Source: Stictocephala bisonia
Taxonomy: Eukaryota; Arthropoda; Insecta; Hemiptera; Membracidae
Direction of reading: 5' to 3'
NCBI GenBank assembly: GCA_035578905.1
Contig: JAQJVL010000256.1
Coordinates: 610,286 to 674,285, forward strand
DNA: 64,000 nt
This document shows positions 21,301 to 32,135 of this stretch, in pieces. The position numbers were made by a program, and so were the translations under genes. Position 1 is the stretch's first letter, and each line of letters begins with the position of its first letter. The notes below the pieces were generated by a model. That model searched no databases. It worked only from the letters and a program-made list of their open reading frames with translations, and had not been told where the DNA came from.

Positions 21301-22577
21301 TGGCCATTAATTAGACTTTAGTTGTTAGAAAAGTAAAGGTTGACAGTTTACTTTATTTTATCTCAAATAAAGTAACTTGCAGCTGTCTTCATTATTATAT
21401 AAACAATCATTTGGTCACAAAATAACCTACAAGATATAATTTGGATATGCACATAAATCAGCTGGTGACTGTAGCACATTTTCAGTACTGATATTTATTT
21501 CATTTGTGAAATGTAGATAGGTCGAGAAACGTTTTAAATGCCCTGTTTTTGTTTACACTTTTAGGAACTAAACATATAAAAACGTTCCTATACTTTATAA
21601 ATGTAATGTTGTTGAAAATCTCAAGTAAATTATATTGCTACTTTTCAAGTGTTAAGTAAACAAACATTTGAAATACGTATATGTGCTCAGAAAAGATGCG
21701 TCCTACAACAAAATTATCCATTATTTTATTCGTTCAATAATCTATTATTCAACAACATTGTCGTAGGTTTTAGCAAATCATGCTGACATGACTAAACACA
21801 ATAATACTGATAGCCCAACCTCATATGACTAACAGTGTTCAAGGTTTGCTAATGTTTGTTTTGCTGCTCCTGTAATCTAAAGACCAGTTAGTGGAATAAC
21901 TTTATTACTAGGCCTACGTGCAAGGCCAACAGTGGTTTCTCGATGGAACGAGTTAATAAAATAATTATATTTCTCGACTCTGTGTTGAAACTGGGGATAG
22001 AAATTTAAAAGTTTTGACACCAACCTGAGGACGTAGCTAACATGACCACACTCTTGTTCAGGAGAAGGTATAACTCTTTAATTTACGAAAGATAACACTA
22101 ATCACACCTACAATTATGAAATTACTTAATTCATTACGTAATTGCATAATTTAATTACAGGTTACTTAAACCTGAAATTCACACAAATGCTCCAATACAA
22201 TAATAAAAGCTTACTATTTCGTTTACTAGTATTTACTAATGAATGAAAACTGCTTCAACTTATAAATGAGTAATCCACATAATAATGTGTCTTACCGTAG
22301 CTTGGAAAGTTTAGTTTATAAAAGACGTAAAACTCGCTTACCTAACCGTAAGACGACCCTCAGCTGCCCTCGGAATGGTCCCTCCCACGACCCTACTCGA
22401 CCTCCAGTATCATCAACCCCCTCTATTTAACAGGTCGGCTTGGTGTATACAAAACAAGCTACATACCACCGCAAGCCGTCAACATTCCACCCTATTAATA
22501 CTTCGAGCTATTGCCAAACTATTTATATTAAATCTATTGAATTATTCTATTAATAATATTCTCCTTACATTCTTGAC
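21301..22577. other. Intron 10, no supported gene
   Basis: Mostly AT-rich. A GC-richer patch at 22330-22490 ends, on the minus strand, in GGTTAG|GTAAGCG, a good splice donor, but has no coding frame I recognise. Confidence 0.35.
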
Positions 22578-23271
22578 TAGGGATGGCAACGATATATCGA
22601 TATATCGGAAATATCGATAAATACGTTACGATATATCGACATATTAGTTTCAATATTTTCTTTTAATATTATCGCCCATATCCATATTTTCGTTCCATAT
22701 ATAATATCACTAAATAATGAAATTATCTGATCCACATAAAACATACATTGAAATAATAAAGTTACTTTATTTAGCTTTTCCGTGGGTTTTAAGTGGGAAA
22801 TTGATTTCCAATATTTTATTTTTAAATTTTTTGCCTGTTATCTATAGGAAGTAGGTTTAGTGAATTAATGTGTTTTATTTTTAGTATGCATATGGCATTT
22901 TTAAGTGTGAAAAACAAAAATAACTATGTTATTACTTACAATGTTATTATTCTTCTATAATTAACATAATAATTAAAGGTGTCGTTATTTTTATTTTGTG
23001 ATTCATATATTTCATTCGTGATTTTTTTCATTCAACCCCACAGACCACAGCCTGTTTTTTTGTAGATAAATGTATTTTGTTTTTACATTCTGTAGGCTAT
23101 TATAAATAGTAACAGCAAAACATGAGTGTATTTTTGGTAATAACATAAGAGTTAGTGCGTAATTTTAAACAGGTAAATTACCCGATATATCGTTAGTTTT
23201 TTCCCATATTATTGTTAGATCAATATTTGATTTACGATATATCGATATGTTGAAAATATTTGCCATCCCTA
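22578..23271. mobile_element. Non-autonomous hAT-type MITE (694 bp)
   Basis: The ends TAGGGATGGCAA and TTGCCATCCCTA are inverted repeats and are flanked by TTCTTGAC (22570-22577) and TTCCTGAC (23272-23279), an 8-bp target duplication with one change. The subterminal sequence has many ATATCGAT-type palindromes. There is no transposase. It lies in intron 10. Confidence 0.88.
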
Positions 23272-23839
23272 TTCCTGACAAGTCTTATAGAAGGGAAGAC
23301 TTGATTCGTTCACGTCTGAGGAGTATGAGGAAAATTCGTATTTGAGCTATATACTGTGTAAGGATACTAAATATTCTTTTATATTTAATTAAAATTTTTC
23401 GTAATAAATAATACCCAAAATTTCGCCATGAAGTCATAAAATTGCACTGGGTCTACAATAAAATGATCAATACGTAATTTATTTAAGCACTTGTATGTCA
23501 ATATCTTTAACGCAAAAAAATTCTGACAACTTCATCCGAATAACATCTTCTCTTAGAGTAAAAAGAGGAAAATATTTATTCTAAAAGAGCAAAAAGTTTC
23601 ATTTACTTTTGAAAAACCTAATACCTATAATCTTGATCAAGTTCGAAAAACAGTCAAATTTATATACTGTACTTCAAAACGTATGCTATTGTTTTACAAC
23701 CAAAATAAAATGAATACTATATTGAATTTACTTTTGTTTTGAAGAAACAAAAAATCAACTAAATGAAAATCGTAATTTGTGTATTTTTTTTTAATAACGA
23801 TCACCTGTCGAAACACCGGGATGTAGTCATGTTACTTAC

Positions 23840-24006
23840 ATGAAGATGCACAGTGACATCGAATGGCTTCCCAAACATGACATGGTCGATCTCTACCAGG
23901 TCGAAAAACACGTCTTCGTTTTCTCGTTTCTTTATTTCATAATGCTTCTGAGCTGTTGGGATTCCTTTTACTGCGTTCATCACGGCCAATCGCTCTGCCT
24001 GTGATC
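23840..24006 (-). CDS. Tg: Transglutaminase exon 10 (residues 512-567, hinge and barrel 1)
   Basis: Encodes GSQAERLAVMNAVKGIP and, further on, VFFDLVEIDHVMFGKPFDVT and VHLH. The S.AER.A...A motif closes the core; the later F.L...D.V..G..F.V is the first strand pair of beta-barrel 1. The acceptor is ATAAG (AG at 24008-24007), with a poor pyrimidine tract, and the donor CTTCAT|GTAAGT. It ends in phase 0. Confidence 0.92.
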
Positions 24007-24131
24007 CTTATAACAAACACAACAACACAGTATAATAGATTTGTCATGTTAAATAACATTTAAGAGGTGTTTGCTTGAAAATATAAGTAGTAAAACCACT
24101 TGACTGCATTTTTAAACTTTATAAAAATATA

Positions 24132-24392
24132 TTATAGTATACACATAGAAAATATCAAATTTATTTGGAAGAAAACACTAGTACAGATAGGAACCCTTAC
24201 ATAATACAGATGGGAATCAGCTTTACATAATAGAGAAGGTGTCAAGCAACTTGGGCACCTCTGGTTGCCCGTGGTATACGGGGCAACTAGGTTGCTCATC
24301 ATACACCCATCAACGAACAAAGCTTGATTGTCCACCCAAAGACTCTTCACAGAATATAATGTGTTGTACAAGTTGAACTAGTTTATAATTGG
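24132..24392. other. Intron 9, no supported gene
   Basis: A short GC-richer stretch (24170-24350) carries a 79-codon minus-strand ORF with no recognised homology. Confidence 0.3.
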
Positions 24393-24650
24393 TCGGTAGC
24401 GTAGTTGGTTAAATCTCAGCTTCATAAGCTAAAGGTTCTCAGTTCAATCCCAATCAGAGTCTTAACACATTTTGAGAAGGATCAGCTGATATCCACCGGC
24501 TGTTCATTTGTCATTGGAATATTAATTAATAACACTTTCTAAGGAATAGTCGGCCTTAGTTTGTAACATTGACTACATTCACTTATCTTCACTCATCACA
24601 CTCATTCGAAACGCATATCTTTACGATCGGCGTCTTAGGTTTAAATAAAT
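24393..24650 (+). repeat. tRNA-headed SINE family B (copy 1)
   Basis: Head GCGTAGTTGGTTAAATCTCA with GGTTCTCAGTTCAATCC box B; the tail TAAGGAATAGTCGGCCTTAG and ACGATCGGCGTCTTA is shared with family A. Copies are at 39.18 and 40.80 kb. Confidence 0.75.
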
Positions 24651-24689
24651 AAAATAGTTGTTTGATAATATATAACAAGTTTTGTTCTG

Positions 24690-24952
24690 TATTTCAAAAG
24701 AAATAATTGTAAAACTCTCAATAATTCAAATGAAATGTTTTATTTAACTTTGTTGGACCTTTCACCTACAATTTAGGCATCCTCAGACATAAACAAATAC
24801 ATTTTTTATTTATGAAAAATTTATCAGACATACAATAATAAATATTTTTGTTAATGCCTGAGGATGCTTATATTGTAGGCAAAAGGCCTAATATAAATAA
24901 ATACAATTTTATTGAAATTATTGAGAATTTTAAAATTATTTCTTTTGAAATA
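24690..24952. repeat. Foldback element with paired CTGAGGATG cores
   Basis: Arms of about 100 bp pair (TATTTCAAAAGAAATAATT against its reverse complement). Each arm carries CTGAGGATG, a small hairpin and (G)AAAG-G(T)CC near the middle: 24755-24786 on the minus strand and 24859-24890 on the plus strand. Confidence 0.75.
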
Positions 24953-25922
<970 letters not shown>

Positions 25923-26359
25923 ATCTTCTTGTTTTTCGTTTGCTTGTTGAAGATCTTTTTGAGATTGTATTACTCAGTTGGTTGTGATTTGTAGTTTTGT
26001 TAATATGTTGTGAATCTTTGTCGTCAGTCGTGTTTCTGGTAGTCTTTGTATATGACCGTAAAAGTTTGACCTTCTTTTCCTTATATAACAAATATATAAT
26101 GTTTCCTCATAAGTTGTATAATAAACAGATTTATAGTTATAGAACTTCTTTTTTTTACCTTAGTAATGCCTGAAGATCTTGAATATGTTTCTTTACTCCA
26201 ATGTACATTTCGCCGCTAGGTGCGGCATCTTCAAGGAGATATTGTTCTAAAATATTTATAATCACTAACATTATTTACACATGTTATAATTTTTATATTA
26301 TTGTTTTGTTTAAAGAGTTGTCACTTTTTCTTTTGCGCTGTTGCCAAATTGGTGAGGTG

Positions 26360-26410
26360 TTGCCGGTTTTCTTTTTTGCTTCTTCTAGAAGCAAAAAAGA
26401 AAACCGGCAA
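26360..26410. repeat. Perfect hairpin beside exon 9 (arms 23, loop 5)
   Basis: TTGCCGGTTTTCTTTTTTGC is matched exactly by its reverse complement. It lies in intron 9, 117 nt past the exon 9 donor. Confidence 0.9.
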
Positions 26411-26480
26411 AAAAAAACAAAAAAAAACTTTTTTTGTTTTTTTTTTTTTTTTTGCAAAAAAGCAAAAAAAAACAAAAAAA

Positions 26481-26515
26481 GTTCTATAAAAAACTTTTTT
26501 TTTTTTTTATAGAAC
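26481..26515. repeat. A/T hairpin directly after the exon 9 donor
   Basis: GTTCTATAAAAAAC pairs with GTTTTTTATAGAAC; the stem starts about 12 nt past the GTAAAT donor. Confidence 0.85.
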
Positions 26516-26526
26516 TTCATATTTAC

Positions 26527-26624
26527 CCTCGGGGTTTTTGTACAGATGAGTCACATCTTCCATGTCCGTGTCGCCATTGTCGTCATCTTTCCCTACGGCT
26601 TTGGTAACAATCTTGCGGCCGACA
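26527..26624 (-). CDS. Tg: Transglutaminase exon 9 (residues 479-511, end of core)
   Basis: A 98-nt exon encoding HVGRKIVTKAVGKDDDNGDT, then DMEDVTHLYKNPEG. It matches the family's (I/V)G..I.TK.VG....DIT..YK.PEGS, in which acidic residues take part in Ca2+ binding. The acceptor is TTTACAG (AG at 26626-26625) and the donor GAGG|GTAAAT. The donor is followed within about 12 nt by strong A/T hairpins (see findings). It sits isolated between a 15-kb and a 2.5-kb intron. Confidence 0.93.
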
Positions 26625-26784
26625 CTGTAAATAATGACAAACATTCATTTTAAAAGAAAAAATCATCCATATTTTTAACATATTAGCAAAAATATTATAC
26701 TTACTAGTATAATATAAAACTCCTGATGATTTGAAAACAAAACTCTCGTACTTGTTATTATTTGTAAAATTTAGACTTGTTTTG

Positions 26785-27209
26785 GCGCTAAGGGTGTTCG
26801 ATCAAAACGTATTTTTTCATTTGTTTATGATAAAGTGTTTTCTAACGTAAAGTTTTAGAATAAAGTGTTTTTGTTACAATGAATAATAAATGTGTGGAAT
26901 TAAAACGTAATTTTATTTTTATCGAAAATTTAGCTGTCCAAAGTCGCTAATGTCAGGTAGTAGCTGGACTCTTTTTAGTACCTGACCCATTAATAATCCG
27001 TGAGATATATTTTATTAAAATTTTGAAAATATAGTGGACAAAAGGCATTGACTAATCTAGTGTCATCAAAGAAAATGTTTTTAAGTGTAAAAATTTTATT
27101 CTCACATGTTTTTAAGTGTAAACATGCAATAATAAAGTTTGTTTATTATTACATGTGTACAAATTTTGAGTTAAAATTTGTACAGTTATTTTTTGTCGAA
27201 AGAGTAGAT
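26785..27209 (+). repeat. Family I repeat, left part (split by an LTR)
   Basis: Matches 55.66-56.0 kb (GTGTTCG.T.AAAA start, AAATTTTGAGTTAAAATTTG, GAAAGAGTAGAT). It continues at 29140-29345 after the inserted LTR. Confidence 0.65.
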
Positions 27210-29139
27210 TGTACCGGGTCTTTTGACCGGTACATTTCGTTTTTTTCGTCGTGGTCTGCCGGGCTGCCTGAGATCGCTCGTGTCCTGCGTTTCGCGTACT
27301 TTGGTGGCCGTTGGCTCGGATCCGTTAGTTCCGGGTTCCAGCTTCGGTCAGGTTGGCCTGTCTGTTCACTTGTTCTCAGCGGCCGTTCGTCACGAGATGC
27401 AGGGCTAGAGGCTCCTAAAACGTAAGTGTTCATTTGTAATTTCTAATATCTAATCACCCTTTTGGTGAAAATACTTTTGTTTCAAGGATAATTTTCATCG
27501 GGCTTACTTGTGTTTTCAGGGTTTTGTCTAATTTATATTCTTTGTCTGTTTGTTAACCTAGGTTCGAGCCACGTGTTCAATGTTACATTTTTAGCATTAA
27601 TTGCTTTTTATATCCGGCTTTATAATTAATAGTAGTTCTGTATAATGTTTTGTTGAGCCTTTTACAGTTGGAGTTACCGATTTACCATTTTTTTTTTTTT
27701 TTTTTTTTTTGTTCATTGACAATAACCTAGCCTATCTGTGTAGTTTGTTTTTCATGTTATAACATTTTGCCCCTGTATCCATAGCCTAGTTTTCAGTTTG
27801 TCATTTTAAGTCCATATAAGTAATTAATTCTTTGGTAATTTGTCAAGTTGTAGTTTGTCTTAAATCTAATTTCCAACATAATTTTTCATAGCCTAAAGAT
27901 GGATCTTTTATTTTTCTAGTGTGCTCCAATCATGTATAATTTTGTCTGTTCTTGTGTTGTTTTGCCATTTCATGTTATATTTAGTTGTTATGTGTAATAT
28001 TTTTGTTGTTGTGGCTGGACTGTTTTTTTATGTGCTGTGGTGTTGCCTTGCAGTCCAGGGTCCTCGAGTGGGACATTTTCCCTCAGCCTGTCGTCCGGGG
28101 AAACTCCGACCATCCACACTGCCAGCCTGGCCTGAGGACCATGTATAGAGGCCATTGGCCATTTGGGTAGGAGTCTTCTGTCCTCAGGTCAGTGCTTTCC
28201 ATCTTGTTTTCCCGGCGGCTGAGCTGGGGGTTGATAATATGAAATATAAAAGAAGAAAAAAAGTTGGTGGAACTATTTAATTGAGGCCTAGGCCTAAAAA
28301 AACTGGACAGTGATTTGTGCAACACAGCCATGGGGGGACCTATATGTATTTTTTTTTATTAAAGGAAAATAAAACTTAAAATACATTTAAAAAAAAGAAC
28401 TTTTAGTGTTAATACTTATTGTTATTTAGTTTAATTAGTTTATTTTGTTGTTATATTTTTCTAGAGTTTATATTTGTTAGGTCCCTACCGTTATATTGTG
28501 TTGTTATTTATTTTTATGCTTTAGGCCTAGTGATTGTTATTTATATATTTTTTGTTAAGTGTATTAGGGGTGTTTTGAAGTGAATTTTTACTCGAACGGT
28601 ACCGTGTTATATATTTTTTTTAAATTGTTTAATTTTTAAACTCACCAAAAGGGGATTATTGGGCTTGGCTTAACTTCTAATTCGGAGCTGCCCAGGGATT
28701 CCGGCTTACTCCCTGGTATCGGTGGAATTATGGGATGGTGGGGCTAAATTGCCGGGTTATTTGGGGTTATCGAAATTGTTTCTGAATTTGTCACCTTTAA
28801 ATTGTTAATAAATTTTTGTCTTACGTTTTGGGTGTCTCTGGCTAGGCTGCAGATAGGCCATGTAGTTGTTAATTGTTAATTTTGGTATTTGTAGCGTTAA
28901 GTGTTTTTTGTAGCTGGTGTCATGTTCTTGTTATTTATTTAACTGCGAATTAATATTGTGGCCTTCTGCCATTTTTTGATTAATTAAAGATTGCTTTCTT
29001 GATAATAAAGTTAGTTTTGCTCAGCTGCCGAGTTTTATTTTGGACCCTCCAACTGCCACCCGTGATCCCATCGCTTGACTTGTTTTGAGCCATCCCCCAG
29101 TTGGCACGCTTTCCAGCTTTGGTTGGGGGATGGGTCTCA
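27210..29139 (+). mobile_element. Solo LTR (about 1.93 kb)
   Basis: Begins TGTACCGGGTC and ends GGGTCTCA, i.e. TG..CA ends, flanked by AGAT on both sides (27206-27209 and 29140-29143), a 4-bp target duplication. It interrupts a family I repeat whose empty site is seen at 55.99 kb. The inside is GC-richer, with a TACCGG stem-loop at the left end and AATAAAG near 29000. No gag or pol and no second LTR, so it is a recombination remnant. Orientation is inferred from the AATAAA. It lies in intron 8. Confidence 0.75.
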
Positions 29140-29345
29140 AGATTGACAATTTTATAAAAAAAAATGTTTCTAGAGTTTATTACACATGAGGGAGTTATAA
29201 TAAATTCAATAAATTCAACAGAAGTGCCTTTAAGAAGTGCCATTGATATGGTAGGGAAACATGTTTTGTGTGTGTTAGTGAGGCAGGCACGTTGCACCTT
29301 TGTGGTGAAATCCAGAACTAAATTCATTGTATTGGTTAGGTGAGT
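29140..29345 (+). repeat. Family I repeat, right part
   Basis: GAGGGAGTTATAATAAATTC, TGTTAGTGAGGCAGGCACG and CCAGAACTAAATTC match 56.03-56.20 kb. Confidence 0.6.
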
Positions 29346-30099
29346 GAAAAAATTAACACCCCAACCAAAAAAAAACCGTTAACATTGTAACCAATAAACT
29401 ACCCAGAATAAACATCAATTTTGAAAAACACAACACATTAAATTTGTATACTTAGTGTTACGTATAAAAACCAAATTTCATTACCTTATTCTACAGTTTC
29501 TTAAAAACTATGAGTATTTAATCATACAACTTGGCACAAACTGTGGCATATCCTTTGTAGGCTCTATATGCGTACTAAAAAAGGATTTTAAAATAATTTC
29601 TCTCAAAGAGCTAAAATAAGTTTGATAATAAATATTCCGATACAGGCCAATCAGAGCCCTTTTTTACCAACCACCACTTAATTAATATGGTGCAACTTGA
29701 TTTTACATGAGATGTTATTTTTGTGCAATGTAAACTTGCAATGTGAAGAAAAATGACAAAATTACTCGAGTGACAGGATTGAAACGCGAAGTGTGCTGGG
29801 CTGTCCCCTGGCAACTTACGTGTTTTTTCAAGTCCTACCACTTACATGATAGGTAGGACACGATATTACTTAACGTGATCGAAGTAAAACACAACAAGTA
29901 ATAAGTATGAAATCGTTATTGACTTAATTTTACGGGTATGCAATGTTGATGAATAACAACATTCCACGAATACAAACTAACCAACGTTTGAATAGCTAAT
30001 TGAATATGTTTTTATTGAATATACAAATAATGTTCTTTTAACTAGAGGCCGATATCCTTTCTATCCTTATTTTACCCATGCCTCATAAATTATTAATCT
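29346..30099. other. Intron 8, no gene
   Basis: AT-rich. CGCGAAGTGTGCTGGGCTGT followed by CCCCTGG at about 29785-29811 resembles a Helitron 3' end (compare 37043). Confidence 0.35.
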
Positions 30100-30262
30100 G
30101 TGCGAGTTAATAATCGGATATAGTAAGGGGGGGAACCAGTACAGTACACGGTGAACATTACTGAAAAAAACTAACAATTAAGGTCAGGAATCGAACCTCA
30201 GTTATATCTAACTCGGGTATAGAGTCCTGGCGGTTTGGACCGGCCGGCCACCGGCTCTGCAC
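30100..30262 (-). repeat. tRNA-headed SINE family D (copy 2)
   Basis: Minus strand: GGTGGCCGGCCGGTCCAAAC head and GAGGTTCGATTCCTGACC box B. Confidence 0.7.
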
Positions 30263-31117
30263 GTTGGAACTAAGAAGGTAAATATCATATTCTGAAAATA
30301 AAAACTGATCACTGTGTGGTTCGATTCATATTTTATTACTTTAAATTTATTTAGCAATGACCCCCCTCCGATAAACTTTAATAAGCCTAAAGTTAGTTTA
30401 AAACTTATGTATATGTCACTCATGATGAAGTACCTGAGAATTGTAAATCATAATTAAACTTATTTTTATCGAAAATGTATTTTGCACACTACCCATCTGA
30501 TATTGGAAACTAATCATATATTTAACATAAACATTCTTATTTAATCCTTATCTGACACTGAAATAAAGATTGAAAGAACAACAAGAAAGCTTGTCTGTAT
30601 TTGATTTGTTCTCCTTAAAAGTAATAGTTGGTTAAATTCAAGTTTTAAAAAAATGTTTCTCGACGAAATTAAAACTGAATTAAAGAAGACTATTATGGCA
30701 AAGAGAGATTTAAGAAAAAGAATAAATCTCTGTTATCCGTAGGGTTAAAAAGTGAGAAATTGTCTATTTGTGTAATATATTTGGCGGTATTATTATTTTC
30801 TAAAAATGAACACTAATTAAGGAGGATGAGAAGATATTACAGGGCGATATGTACGGATTGGATAACGTAAGATCGTGAAAAAGGATGAGAAATAGGAATA
30901 TATATGGTGAACTTGAATGAAAATAATATAGACTGATTGGACCTTGTTACTGAAAGGACCGCCAATCTATAGCACAAAGGTAAGAGAGGAAGAAGAATAA
31001 AAAATATCAGCTGACGAGGATACAATATTGACAATACTGGAGTGCCATAGAGGGAAACAAATCACTATACGAGTTGGTGTGGGTTGGTATGACTGCAGTG
31101 CGCGTTCATCAGTGTTG
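30263..31117. other. Intron 8, no supported gene
   Basis: AT-rich. 30850-31060 on the plus strand has a faint resemblance to a LINE 3' coding end but cannot be supported. Confidence 0.3.
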
Positions 31118-31276
31118 ATTTAAACCTTTATTACTTCAAGTGCCAGTTACATGAGCCTACAGGCCTGTGCGTGAATTTTACTCTTCGAATGAAGTAACGA
31201 TCACGTTAGGGATTCGAACCTTAAACCTTGCCCTCCAAAGTTCGAAGACTTAGCCACTGTGCCACCACGCTGGCTA
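31118..31276 (-). repeat. tRNA-headed SINE family C (copy 2)
   Basis: Minus strand: GCGTGGTGGCACAGTGGCTA and AAGGTTCGAATCCCTAA; otherwise as at 3.49 kb. Confidence 0.75.
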
Positions 31277-31467
31277 CTGTAAATAGATTAAAGTTTTAAA
31301 TACATAAGAAAAAATAAGCATTCGTATGTTTTAAACATGAATTTAGATCACCAAACAGAAAATATTTAGGTGTATAGTATTTCTTTCAATAGTTGGTGTG
31401 TTTTTGCAGAAACGAAAAATTAATTCAACAACAGACAAATCTGACCCGTTAAACTTGTTAACAACTA

Positions 31468-31914
31468 ACAATAATGTTAGATGAGGAAGACTAAGGTAGT
31501 TGGACATTTGCCATCATTACGTGAAAAATACCAATAACGACGTTTCGATTTGGTAAAATCCAAATCTTTTTCAAGTGCTAAAAACTAAATTACATCTAAA
31601 CAAACATGTTATAAAACTACGTTCTTAAAATAATAAACATCTACAATAATAATTATCTACATTTTAACCTAGATCCTTATTACAAATGTAGATAGTTATC
31701 AATGTAGATAAGTTTATTAGTTTAAGACCGTAGTTTTATAACATGTTTGTTTAGATGTAATTTAACTTTAAGCACTTGAAAAAGATTTGGGTTTTACCAA
31801 ATCGAAACGTCGTTATTGGTATTTTCTACGTAATTATGGCAAACGTCCAACAACCTTTGTCTTCCTCATCTGATACTCCATCATTAACAAATTTAAAAAA
31901 CAATACAATAATGT
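31468..31914 (+). mobile_element. Inverted-arm element with hammerhead-like cores and 10-bp TSD
   Basis: Arms of about 140 bp (31479-31620 and 31728-31871) are reverse complements. A 33-bp tail (31872-31904) follows the right arm only. ACAATAATGT occurs at both outer ends (31468-31477 and 31905-31914). Each arm has CTTGAAAAAGATTTGG, a loop, CCAAATCGAAACGTCG: a perfect 7-bp stem followed by GAAAC-GTC. No ORF of note. It lies in intron 8. Confidence 0.8.
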
Positions 31915-32135
31915 ATCAACGTAACTGTCATATTCTGAAGATACAATACGGATCTCTACTTGGATCTATTCATATTTATTACCGTATTTTGATTTATCAT
32001 TGATCACCTCCCCCCCGGTCCCCCTTAAACTTTAATAAGTATGTATTTAAGTTTAACACTTGTGTATATGTCGCTCATTATTGACCAGTACCTAGCACGG
32101 TGAATAATAATTCAATTATTAGTGTTTATAGATAA

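Noticed and set aside
27048..27433. Overlapping ORFs of 94-125 codons on both strands
   Set aside because: They lie across the edge of the solo LTR; no protein similarity.
30837..31060. Possible LINE 3' coding end on the plus strand
   Set aside because: Resemblance is too weak, with stops in all frames.
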